Of a DNA stretch of 11,111 bases, positions 1 to 6,093 are shown one piece after another. The position numbers and the translations under genes are program-made. Source of the DNA: an uncultured Clostridia bacterium (GTDB taxonomy: Bacteria; Bacillota; Clostridia; Peptostreptococcales; Anaerovoracaceae); assembly GCA_937889655.1 (NCBI GenBank), contig CALBZG010000087.1:1-11111 (forward strand), read 5' to 3'. Position 1 is the stretch's first letter. Each line of letters begins with the position of its first letter. The notes under the pieces were generated by a model. The model had not been told where the DNA came from, did not search any database, and worked only from the letters and a program-made list of their open reading frames with translations.

Positions 1-190
1 CGAAGGTGAAGACTTCAAAAATAGGCCCTAATCCTGATATCATCGTCCAAAAAAATCCGCTGATGGAATTTAACGTGGTTTCAGGATTTAAAATCATAAA
101 GACGAGAAACGCAGCAAGTAAAAGTACGCTGAATATTATGAGTCCGAATTCTATATTGCCGCGATCTTTCTTGTTCAAACTATTTTCCAT
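1..190 (-). CDS. BCCT-family transporter, N-terminal part (cut by window edge)
   Basis: Reading leftward from the ATG at 190, an open frame of 63 codons runs off the window. It encodes a short basic cytoplasmic start (MENSLNKKDRGNIEFG), a hydrophobic segment at about residues 16-33 (LIIFSVLLLAAFLVFMIL), then NPETTLNSISGFFWTMISG and GPIFEVFTF. A first membrane helix followed by an N-P-E motif and an amphipathic stretch before a second helix is the usual beginning of betaine/carnitine/choline transporters, which bring quaternary ammonium compounds across the membrane. The start is supported by GGAGG at 195-199, five bases before the ATG. The gene follows an acyl-CoA dehydrogenase on the same strand and has its own candidate promoter. 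The substrate-binding helices lie outside the window, so the substrate cannot be read. The family call is by recall of sequence pattern from the N-terminus only. Confidence 0.72.
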   Translation of the reverse strand, partial: MENSLNKKDRGNIEFGLIIFSVLLLAAFLVFMILNPETTLNSISGFFWTMISGLGPIFEVFTF

Positions 191-257
191 ATAACCTCCA
201 TGTGTTTCAAAAGAGAATATTAACTACATAATTGAATGTCGCTTATCAGCTTTTCGC

Positions 258-287
258 ATAATAGTATCATTCTTAAATAAGACGTAA
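258..287 (-). promoter_or_regulatory. Candidate sigma-A-type promoter of the BCCT gene
   Basis: On the minus strand the -10 box is TATTAT (258-263) and a weak -35, TTACGT, lies 18 bases upstream (282-287). The -10 sits in a 20-base core, GAATGATACTATTATGCGAA, that closely matches the promoters at 1779-1808 and 5245-5274. Predicted transcription would start near 250, leaving a leader of about 60 bases. The -35 is poor, so the match to the other two promoters is the main support. Confidence 0.45.
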
Positions 288-407
288 ACCCTTTCACAGA
301 TTATAAGTCGATCGCCTATGGTCGAACGCTCAATCTGCTGCAGCATATCGGCTGCAGTTACTTATCCGATAATTTATATGCGATTATTATAATGCTATTG
401 GGGTGGG

Positions 408-435
408 TCTGGCACCATTTTTCAATGGTGCCAGA
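408..435. repeat. Perfect 12-bp stem hairpin (REP-like, or an mRNA 3' end)
   Basis: TCTGGCACCATT (408-419) and AATGGTGCCAGA (424-435) are exact reverse complements with a four-base loop. Read on the minus strand, downstream of the acyl-CoA dehydrogenase, the loop is GAAA, a stable GNRA tetraloop. An outer GGGGT (400-404) can pair with ACCCC (447-451) across an asymmetric internal loop. Neither side has a T-tract, so it is not a standard intrinsic terminator. A dispersed REP-type palindrome or a transcript-stabilising 3' structure fits better. Confidence 0.6.
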
Positions 436-512
436 ACTTGAGACGAACCCCTCGCATGATATTTATATTTTAAACCCCTGTGCTAAAATCTGCCAGCTTC
501 AAACCGCTGTTA

Positions 513-1694
513 TTATTTTTCGTAGTCCCATCCTGTGTAGATTTCCACACCACGCTTTTTGATTTGTCCGCCAATAATGTTGCGCTGGATTTCGGAAGTA
601 CCTTCCCAGATCCTGTCTACTCTTGTGTCACGGAACAGACGCTCTACAGGGTTCTCTCTCATATATCCACGACCGCCGAGGATCTGAACGCCTTTATCGC
701 ATACGCGGCCAACCATTTCTGAGCAGTACAGCTTGATCGCTGCAGCACGTGCGTGCTTCAGTTTGCGATCTGACATATTCCCGGAAATTTCCCAGCATAC
801 GCGGTACAGCAAGCTTTTAGCAGCCATGATATCCATAGTCATATCTACCAGCATATGCTCGATTACCTGATAGTCTCTGATAGGCTGTCCGCCCATCACA
901 CGTCCTGCCGCGAACTCATTGGCAACGTTCAAAACACGCTGAGCTCCTCCAACACAACGAGCAGCAATGCCTAATCTGGCTTCCACGAACCAATCTTTCG
1001 TTAGATTGAACCCGTCTCCGACTTTTCCGAGAATCTTTGTTTCATCCACTACTACATCCTTAAAGGTAAATTCCGGATGTTTGAATGCAAAGTTGTGTGT
1101 GAACTCCGGTGTGCGTTTGATGCTGACACCAGGTGCATCTTTTTCAACAAAGAATACGGTGGCTTTTTCCGGATCTCCATCAACATGTGCATGTACAAGG
1201 ATGAAATCCGCCACATTACCCACTGTCACATACCATTTTTCGCCATTGATCTTATAGCCGCCATCACATTTGTCGGCTCTCGTCAAACACTGTGTCGGGT
1301 CAGATCCGGCATCAGCTTCGGTGATCGCATAGGCATCACGACGTTTATTCAGGCAGCAAGGGATGAGATACTCTTCGATCTGCTCCTGCGTTCCAAATTT
1401 CATTGGGTAGGATGGCTGAGGAACTGCATCCCAGATGGCGCCGGTCGACATACCCAGCTGCTCGCTTACCAGCATTTGTTCAAACAAGGTCATCCCCTGG
1501 CCGCCATGCTCCTTGGAATGGTTTGTGGCATTGAAGCCCCAATCTAAAACCTTCTGGTTTATGATCGCATGGGTTTCAGGAGAAATCCCATTATTTTCTT
1601 CGCATTCCATTTCGTACGGAAAAAGAACCTCCTCCGTAAAAGCTCTGGCCTTTTCTTGCAGCTCCCGATGTTCTTTGCTTAAAGTAAAATCCAT
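513..1694 (-). CDS. Acyl-CoA dehydrogenase (FAD flavoprotein)
   Basis: This 393-residue protein has the usual length and order of an acyl-CoA dehydrogenase: an all-alpha N-terminal domain (about 1-120), a beta domain opening with the signature AITEADAGSDP (residues 123-133) that contacts FAD and the acyl-CoA, and a C-terminal alpha domain. The catalytic base is seen as Glu364 in RIWEGTSEIQRN, and QILGGRGY and RLFRDTRVDRI are the conserved FAD-dimer segments. The enzyme would oxidise an acyl-CoA to the 2-enoyl-CoA in the cytoplasm and pass electrons to an electron-transfer flavoprotein. AGGAG lies a few bases before the ATG, and a strong promoter lies at 1779-1808. The BCCT transporter downstream on the same strand suggests, by inference only, a carnitine or gamma-butyrobetaine type substrate. 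A short-chain or branched-chain fatty acyl-CoA or amino-acid-derived substrate is equally possible from sequence alone. Confidence 0.95.
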   Translation of the reverse strand: MDFTLSKEHRELQEKARAFTEEVLFPYEMECEENNGISPETHAIINQKVLDWGFNATNHSKEHGGQGMTLFEQMLVSEQLGMSTGAIWDAVPQPSYPMKFGTQEQIEEYLIPCCLNKRRDAYAITEADAGSDPTQCLTRADKCDGGYKINGEKWYVTVGNVADFILVHAHVDGDPEKATVFFVEKDAPGVSIKRTPEFTHNFAFKHPEFTFKDVVVDETKILGKVGDGFNLTKDWFVEARLGIAARCVGGAQRVLNVANEFAAGRVMGGQPIRDYQVIEHMLVDMTMDIMAAKSLLYRVCWEISGNMSDRKLKHARAAAIKLYCSEMVGRVCDKGVQILGGRGYMRENPVERLFRDTRVDRIWEGTSEIQRNIIGGQIKKRGVEIYTGWDYEK

Positions 1695-1739
1695 TTCATA
1701 CTCCTTTCATGAATCACGATGCCTTGGTCGAAAGGGCTA

Positions 1740-1927
1740 TTCTCCCTAAAGACAGTCACGTGTTTTTTAACACTTCGCATTATAGATTCATTCCGCAAAA
1801 CGAAGCAAATTGTTTTTCCTGACTTTCTTTTGATTTCAAAAGGTCAAACGCCCAATCCATTGCTATTCAAGGGGCGCGGACTTCAGCCCGCATATTTTTT
1901 GTGAATATTTTTGTAGCGTTTTGCAGT
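1740..1927 (-). repeat. Duplicated intergenic element, copy A (upstream of acyl-CoA dehydrogenase)
   Basis: This stretch aligns over about 188 bases with 5206-5394. Shared blocks include GCATTATAG at the -10 box, GAAGCAA at the -35, TGTTTTT, a C/G-rich hairpin, TTTGTGAATATTTT and a terminal TTTTGCAGT. The middle is diverged. The hairpin in copy A (1876-1891) reads GCGGGC-TGAA-GTCCGC on the minus strand, with one G-U pair that would be an A-C mismatch on the other strand; this favours an RNA made from the minus strand. The block sits between the dehydrogenase and the transposase. It could be a host repeat beside which the IS inserted, or the IS left end itself. The outer boundaries are judged by eye. 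Confidence 0.6.
1779..1808 (-). promoter_or_regulatory. Sigma-A-type promoter of the acyl-CoA dehydrogenase
   Basis: On the minus strand, TTGCTT (1803-1808) and a perfect TATAAT (1779-1784) are separated by 18 bases. Transcription would start near 1771, giving a leader of about 75 bases before the ATG at 1694. The leader can form a small hairpin (GTGTT, AAAA, AACAC) right after the start. The same boxes and spacing occur in copy B of the surrounding element. Confidence 0.75.
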
Positions 1928-3730
1928 TTGTTATGATATAAAGAGGTATATTCATGCTGTGTACGAAAGGAGTGCCCCCTATGTTTTTGGTAAAAGAGAA
2001 AAGAAAAAATGGTACAAATCTTTGTATCATGCAATCCTATAGAGATCCTGTTACAAAGGTATCTAAAACGAAGCGGATCATGAACATCGGCTATTTGGAG
2101 GATCTGCAGAAGCTATATGATGATCCGATCGCACATTTCCAACAAGTCGCAAAGGAGATGAGCGAGGAGAACGGCGAAGAAGCAAAGCAAGTCCATATTG
2201 CACTGGACCCGTCGAAATCACTGGAGCCCGGCGTCGATCTTATGAAAAACTTCGGTTACACAGCTTTGTCTGCACTTTACCATGAATTGAAGCTGGATGT
2301 TTTTTTTAGAGGGCGGCAAAGATCTCTGGATATAGACTACAGCCTGAACAGTGTCATGAAACTTCTTGTTTATGGCGGCATACTTTTCCCCGGATCGATA
2401 AAGAATATCTATGAGAATAAAGAACAGTTCTTTGACAAAATGGATTTCTCGCTGAATGACGTATATCGTTCTTTTGCCTATTTCCACCGATACAAGGCAC
2501 CTCTGCAAGCATGGATAGATGAACGTATTCGCGAAAACTACGGACGTGATACAAGCCAGATGTATTACTATGTGACCAAGCACTATTTTGAAATCAGCGA
2601 GCAGGATCGACAGCGTAAAAACGATGTTTCCAAAGAAAATCGTCCGGATCCAATCGTACAAATGGGACTCTTCGTTGATAATAAAGGATTGCCGGTATCC
2701 TATGAGCTGGTATCCAGGAACCCTGGCGATGCACTGATATTGAGCCCTGAGATCAAAAGACGCGCTCAGGACTTTGGCGTCGGCAAGGTCATCCTTGTCG
2801 GTGATAATGGGATCAACGCTCAAGACAATCTTTACTATACACTTCAAGGCGGCAACGGTTATATTGTCTGCCAAAGCATACGCGGTGCAGAGAAAGAAAT
2901 CAAAGATTTTGTGCTCAATGAAGAAGGATATATGCCTTTCGGAGAAGAATGCAAGATAAAATCAAGGATATATACTAGAAAAGTCCGTGTTACAACAACA
3001 GATGGAAGCAAAAAGACCATTTCATTTCCTGAAAAGCAGATCGTATTCCATAATAAGAAATATGCAAGGTGCGTGATGGCTGAAAGGGAGGATGTGCTGT
3101 TGAGGGCAAAGGATCTGATTGCCGCCCCGGGTAAATACAACAAAGCCACCGCATACGGCGTCGCCAGATATGTCCAGAACATCGAATATGATAAACGGAC
3201 AGGAGAAATACTTCAAGGCAAGCAGCCGCTTAATTTAGACAAAGAGGGGTTGAAGGAAGAAGAAAAGTATGATGGCTATTACCTGTTTCTGACTAGCGAG
3301 ATAGACGAGAGCGTTGAGAATCTTATCGATGCTTACAGAAGCCTTTGGGAAATCGAAGAATCCTTCAAGTACAAAAATAGCACCTACCGTGCCAGGCCGG
3401 TGTTTGTGTCCAGATCGGAACATATGCATGCTCATTTTTTGACTTGTTTTGTCTCTCTTGTTCTGACACGGATCCTTGAGATGAAAATCCAAAAGCAGTA
3501 TCCATTGGAGCAAGTGCTTCATAGCCTGAGGAAATGCAGCTGTGTGCACATAGAAGGCAATCACTATGTTCAAAGCTATTATGATTCTGTGCTGGACCTT
3601 GTTGGGAAGAGCATCGGGGTTGACTTTTCAAGGCGATATGGGACCTTGCGCAAAATCAGGGAGAAAATCGGGTCGACCAAAAAAAATAATAAAAATAAAG
3701 ATGACTTCCCATTTGACTGATCCTTATCCG
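1928..3730 (+). mobile_element. IS1634-type insertion sequence, probably degenerate; ends not resolved
   Basis: The element is defined by its transposase at 1981-3720. No terminal inverted repeats or target duplication could be found by eye on either side. The left end is placed after the shared element because similarity between copies A and B stops at 1927, but the IS could instead include that element. On the right, only 14 bases separate the transposase stop from the stop codon of the convergent nitroreductase, and those bases belong to the nitroreductase terminator, leaving no room for a normal IS end. The right end is therefore probably lost. Boundaries are approximate. Confidence 0.5.
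1981..3720 (+). CDS. IS1634-family DDE transposase, catalytic Asp replaced by Tyr
   Basis: From the ATG at 1981 this is a 579-residue protein, normal for the family. That start is preferred to the in-frame ATG at 1954 because AGGAG lies at 1968-1972 and because relatives begin MFL-like. Recognisable family segments are GYLEDLQKLYDDPIAHF, RPDPIVQMGLFVDNKGLP, ILVGDNGIN and LWEIEESFKYK. In the family as I recall it, the catalytic triad lies in YYDVT, VADKG and WxIEESF. Here the first reads YYYVT (Tyr197, codon TAT at 2569-2571), the second keeps Asp275 but in VGDNG, and the third keeps the Glu near residue 459. A GAT to TAT change would explain the first and should abolish catalysis. The C-terminal tail STKKNNKNKDDFPFD is low complexity and overlaps a terminator of the convergent operon. 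The frame is otherwise intact. It is the only plus-strand gene in the window. Confidence 0.9.
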   Translation: MFLVKEKRKNGTNLCIMQSYRDPVTKVSKTKRIMNIGYLEDLQKLYDDPIAHFQQVAKEMSEENGEEAKQVHIALDPSKSLEPGVDLMKNFGYTALSALYHELKLDVFFRGRQRSLDIDYSLNSVMKLLVYGGILFPGSIKNIYENKEQFFDKMDFSLNDVYRSFAYFHRYKAPLQAWIDERIRENYGRDTSQMYYYVTKHYFEISEQDRQRKNDVSKENRPDPIVQMGLFVDNKGLPVSYELVSRNPGDALILSPEIKRRAQDFGVGKVILVGDNGINAQDNLYYTLQGGNGYIVCQSIRGAEKEIKDFVLNEEGYMPFGEECKIKSRIYTRKVRVTTTDGSKKTISFPEKQIVFHNKKYARCVMAEREDVLLRAKDLIAAPGKYNKATAYGVARYVQNIEYDKRTGEILQGKQPLNLDKEGLKEEEKYDGYYLFLTSEIDESVENLIDAYRSLWEIEESFKYKNSTYRARPVFVSRSEHMHAHFLTCFVSLVLTRILEMKIQKQYPLEQVLHSLRKCSCVHIEGNHYVQSYYDSVLDLVGKSIGVDFSRRYGTLRKIREKIGSTKKNNKNKDDFPFD

Positions 3731-3737
3731 GGAATCA
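3679..3737 (-). terminator. Intrinsic terminator of the permease-nitroreductase unit, inside the transposase 3' end
   Basis: On the minus strand TGATTCCC (3737-3730) pairs with GGGAAGTCA (3710-3702) with one bulged G, and is followed by a T-rich tract (3700-3679: TTTATTTTTATTATTTTTTT). The nitroreductase stop codon lies in the stem. The same bases, read on the plus strand, encode the Lys/Asn-rich tail of the transposase. The loop is about 19 bases and may be smaller if it folds internally. Confidence 0.55.
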
Positions 3738-4253
3738 TAGTTCTTTCTGACCGCCAAAGTGCCCAAAATGGACTTTTTCTTTAAAATATCTGTCTATCCG
3801 ATCTTTGGTTTTATGAGGCGTTCCAATAGCCAACAGCATAAGAGGCTCTATATTTGGAGGCAGTGAAATAAGCTTGCTGATTTTCTGCCTCTGACAAGCC
3901 GATAGCCCGATCCAAAGACCTCCCAAGCCCAGAGAGGTAGCTGCAAGCAGCATATTCTGCGCTGCAGCACTCAAGTCCTGGATCCAGTAAATATAATCCG
4001 GTTCGCTGACCTTATCCATATCTGCACAGACTACGATACAAAGAGGCGCTGTTTTTAAAGCTCCGGCATACTTATTCATCTCAATGATGGACGTCTTTGT
4101 TTCGGTGTCTTCAATGATCACAAACTCCCATTCCTGATCGTTATCCGAGCTTGGTGCCGCCATGCCGGCACGCAAAATGACTTCGAGCTCTTTTTCGCTC
4201 ACAGGCTTCTCGGTATATTTTCTTATACTTCGTCTTTTAAAAATAGTCTCCAT
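3735..4253 (-). CDS. Nitroreductase-family flavoprotein (FMN, NAD(P)H-dependent)
   Basis: This 172-residue protein has the nitroreductase pattern: RRSIRKY at residues 7-13 (phosphate-binding Arg/Ser of the FMN site), APSSDNDQEWEFVII near 33-47 where most relatives have PSAGNQQPW, and AAAQNMLLAATSLGLGGLWIG, the helix and turn that pack against FMN of the partner subunit. The family forms cytoplasmic homodimers that reduce nitroaromatics, quinones or flavins; the real substrate is not readable. GGGAG lies before the ATG. The gene begins 31 bases after the permease gene on the same strand, which suggests co-transcription from the promoter at 5245-5274. The protein ends HFGHFGGQKEL, with no sign that the neighbouring IS cut it. 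Confidence 0.9.
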   Translation of the reverse strand: METIFKRRSIRKYTEKPVSEKELEVILRAGMAAPSSDNDQEWEFVIIEDTETKTSIIEMNKYAGALKTAPLCIVVCADMDKVSEPDYIYWIQDLSAAAQNMLLAATSLGLGGLWIGLSACQRQKISKLISLPPNIEPLMLLAIGTPHKTKDRIDRYFKEKVHFGHFGGQKEL

Positions 4254-4264
4254 CGATCATACTC

Positions 4265-4284
4265 CCTTATTCAGCCTTATTCAG
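4265..4284. repeat. Exact 10-bp tandem duplication between permease and nitroreductase
   Basis: CCTTATTCAG occurs twice head to tail directly after the permease stop codon and just upstream of the nitroreductase ribosome-binding site. It may be a recent slippage duplication; no function is evident. Confidence 0.6.
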
Positions 4285-5163
4285 CTAACTTCCTATTTTA
4301 TTCAATCTGCCCGCCAGAATGATTCCAAAGGTGATCAGGCCGCAGCCGATCAGACCAGTGGACGAAAGAGTCTCCCCAAGAATGAACCATGCGCTGAAAG
4401 CAGTAAACATCGGAATAAAGGCATAAACCATGCCCACAGTGCTTTCCCTGATATGGACCTGGGCGACGGTCTGTACCAAAGTGAACACCCCCGTTCCCGC
4501 AATGCCGGTAAAGATGAAAATCAGCCAGATTCTCGGCGGATAAGAGACCTGCGGCAAACCTTCTCCCATCAGCAGGCTCACAAAAAAGGTTATGATCATG
4601 ACCATCAGCATCTGGACCACCGATAACGCCGTTGGATTGATTTTTGAAACAAACTTCCCTGTGAAAACGACCTGAAAAGCAAATATCAGCGCAGAGATCA
4701 AGCTGAGGAAGTCTCCGATATTGATCTGGAAGGTCCCGCCGTTCATGATCAGCAGATACATACCAGCTACCGCAATCAGTATTCCAATAAGAATTTTCCT
4801 GTTGAATTTGCTGCCATTGATCAGACGTGCGAGAAACGGTATCATTAAAACAGTAAGGCTATAAAAAAAAGTTGCATTGGTTGCAGTGGTATATTTCAAG
4901 CCGATCGTAAAGAAAATAAACCCAAAAGCCATAAAAAATGATATGATGCCGATCGGCATGATGTCAGATTTCCTGATGTTGTTCAATACTTCCTTTCTAA
5001 AAATCAAAAAAAGAAAGACAAAAGCAAAGAAAAATCGGTATATCAGAAACGGGAGTGGCGGTACTTCAGAATATGCGAATTTCATAACAGTACCCGATAT
5101 ACCGGTCAATGCGGCGCTAAGCAATAGCAGCGCTGTGTATTTAATGCTGTTGCTAATGTTCAT
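4285..5163 (-). CDS. EamA/DMT-family inner-membrane permease
   Basis: This 292-residue protein is almost entirely hydrophobic, with about ten predicted membrane helices in two halves (about residues 8-140 and 155-285), the tandem EamA arrangement of drug/metabolite transporters. Typical family traits are the helix-1 pattern ISGTVMKFAYSEVPPLPFLIYRF, TIGLKYTTATNATFFYSLTVL before the midpoint, and FIPMFTAFSAWFILGETLSS near the end, which matches the conserved P-x-F-x-x-x-x-x-x-x-x-GE segment. Members export amino acids, cofactors, nucleosides or drugs by proton exchange; the substrate here is unknown. AGGAG lies just before the ATG at 5163, and a strong promoter sits 82 bases upstream. The nitroreductase follows in the same unit. 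A link between export and reduction of one compound is possible but unproven. Confidence 0.92.
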   Translation of the reverse strand: MNISNSIKYTALLLLSAALTGISGTVMKFAYSEVPPLPFLIYRFFFAFVFLFLIFRKEVLNNIRKSDIMPIGIISFFMAFGFIFFTIGLKYTTATNATFFYSLTVLMIPFLARLINGSKFNRKILIGILIAVAGMYLLIMNGGTFQINIGDFLSLISALIFAFQVVFTGKFVSKINPTALSVVQMLMVMIITFFVSLLMGEGLPQVSYPPRIWLIFIFTGIAGTGVFTLVQTVAQVHIRESTVGMVYAFIPMFTAFSAWFILGETLSSTGLIGCGLITFGIILAGRLNKIGS

Positions 5164-5244
5164 TCAACTCCTTTTTTAATCGATATCCCAGGGGCAGTAT
5201 AATTTGTTTTCCCAAAATATTCACGCATTTTATTAATACTTTGC

Positions 5245-5274
5245 ATTATAGTGTCATTGCGCAACCAGAAGCAA
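5245..5274 (-). promoter_or_regulatory. Sigma-A-type promoter of the permease-nitroreductase unit
   Basis: Minus-strand TTGCTT (5269-5274) and TATAAT (5245-5250) are 18 bases apart, identical in boxes and spacing to the promoter at 1779-1808. Transcription should start near 5237. A palindrome ATCTGT-TTTT-ACAGAT (5274-5289) abuts the -35 on its upstream side and could be a binding site for a regulator. Confidence 0.75.
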
Positions 5275-5334
5275 TCTGTTTTTACAGATTTTCGGTTACC
5301 CTTGATAGCCGAAGCGTCCAAGCTCTTGCAATAT

Positions 5335-5357
5335 AAACAAAACCGGGCTTGCGCCCG
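5335..5357 (-). terminator. Probable terminator of the molybdopterin lipoprotein gene
   Basis: Read on the minus strand, CGGGC-GCAA-GCCCG is a 5-bp G/C stem with a GNRA loop, followed by GTTTTGTTT. It lies about 50 bases after the lipoprotein stop codon. The stem is short, so termination may be partial. In copy A of the element the T-tract is absent on this strand. Confidence 0.5.
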
Positions 5358-5404
5358 ATGATTATTTGTGAATATTTTAGTGGTCTTTTGCAGTCACAAC
5401 GAAA

Positions 5405-6076
5405 TCATTGGATATCGGCATCATTGCTGTATCCACGCTCTTCCCAATAACCACGATAAGTTGGGTCGTCCGAAAGTTCGATCCCGGTAACCCACCGCGC
5501 CCATTTGTATCCCAGCTTATCCTCAGCTACCACGATGAACGGATAGCCCATCTCATCCGGCAGCGGAAGTCCATTGGCTGAATAGGCCATAATCAGTTGT
5601 TTGTCAATAATGTCTTGAAGGGGCAGTGAAGTCGTATATCCATCCACAGCGTGGAAGATCACCGTATTTGCTTTCGGATCGATGCCCGCAATGTCCAACA
5701 GGTCTTTTATCAGGACGCCTTCCCATAGTATGGTGGCTTCCCAGCCTTCAACGCAGTACAATGTGATTTTTCTTTGGTAAGGCTGCAGCTCCTTAATATC
5801 GTCATACTTTAAATCAACCGGTGCTGTCACAAGCCCGATGATCTTTAATGTGTAAGTATCGATGTCGATATGCTGGATGCCTTTAATAGAATTATCCCTT
5901 GGCCCGATAGCCGGATCGAGCCGTACGCCCATATATTCTCTGATCTCATTTTCCCTATATCGGCCCTCTGTAGCGCTGGACACTTCATCCGGATCCGTCT
6001 GGTTTTGCACAGCGCAGCCGCCAGACAGCAATAATGCCATAGTAATCATTACAACAAGCACTAATCTATTCTTCAT
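5405..6076 (-). CDS. Molybdopterin-dependent oxidoreductase domain lipoprotein (sulfite-oxidase fold)
   Basis: From the ATG at 6076 the product is 223 residues: a lipoprotein signal (MKNRLVLVVMITMALLLSGGC, lipid-attachment Cys21), a short linker, and a molybdopterin oxidoreductase domain. Family marks are YTLKIIGLVTAPVDLKYDDI, then ITLYCVEGW with Cys108, the position of the molybdenum-coordinating Cys in sulfite-oxidase/MsrP-type enzymes, then GYTTSLPL, GYPFIVVAEDKLGYKWARWV and the closing GYWEERGYSN. It would act outside the membrane, anchored by lipid; the substrate is unknown. An ATG at 6097 overlaps the upstream stop codon as ATGA and could couple translation, but it has no ribosome-binding site and would bury the signal peptide. 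AAGGGG lies eight bases before 6076, so that start is chosen. A heme partner is not visible nearby. A redox-inactive, binding-only role cannot be excluded. Confidence 0.85.
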   Translation of the reverse strand: MKNRLVLVVMITMALLLSGGCAVQNQTDPDEVSSATEGRYRENEIREYMGVRLDPAIGPRDNSIKGIQHIDIDTYTLKIIGLVTAPVDLKYDDIKELQPYQRKITLYCVEGWEATILWEGVLIKDLLDIAGIDPKANTVIFHAVDGYTTSLPLQDIIDKQLIMAYSANGLPLPDEMGYPFIVVAEDKLGYKWARWVTGIELSDDPTYRGYWEERGYSNDADIQ

Positions 6077-6093
6077 AAAATGCCCCTTATCGT

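Larger units (their letters stand above)
191..512. other. Intergenic region between the acyl-CoA dehydrogenase and BCCT genes
   Basis: No convincing gene is seen in these 322 bases. The region holds a candidate promoter for the BCCT gene (258-287), a 7-bp stem hairpin at 338-357 (CTGCAGC, loop ATATCG, GCTGCAG), and a perfect 12-bp stem hairpin at 408-435. The rest is AT-rich. A 40-codon minus-strand frame at 224-346 has no ribosome-binding site and is not called. Confidence 0.7.
5206..5394 (-). repeat. Duplicated intergenic element, copy B (upstream of EamA permease)
   Basis: This is the second copy of the element at 1740-1927, filling almost all the space between the lipoprotein and permease genes. 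It carries an 11-base inverted repeat near its ends, AAAATATTCAC (5214-5224) and GTGAATATTTT (5368-5378). The second arm is also present exactly in copy A (1901-1911), while copy A's other arm is decayed. Copy B has no transposase. The minus-strand hairpin CGGGC-GCAA-GCCCG (5344-5357) corresponds in position to the hairpin of copy A with a different loop. A small non-autonomous element or a duplicated control region both fit. Confidence 0.62.

Noticed and set aside
224..346. A 40-codon minus-strand frame (MLQQIERSTIGD...) between the dehydrogenase and BCCT genes
   Set aside because: There is no ribosome-binding site, it contains the likely BCCT promoter, and a frame of this length is expected by chance.
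338..357. Hairpin CTGCAGC-ATATCG-GCTGCAG as a terminator
   Set aside because: The stem is only 7 bp and no T-tract follows on either strand.
1740..1927. The duplicated element as a riboswitch or other 5' leader RNA
   Set aside because: On the minus strand most of it lies upstream of the promoter, so it would not be in the mRNA leader of the gene it precedes. It could still be a separate transcript.
2218..2874. A 218-codon minus-strand open frame inside the transposase
   Set aside because: It is a shadow of the transposase coding sequence, with no ribosome-binding site and no recognisable protein pattern.
1763..3760. Terminal inverted repeats for the IS, with copy A as its left end
   Set aside because: The reverse complement of the left edge (AAGTGTTAA or nearby) was not found downstream of the transposase, and no target duplication was seen.
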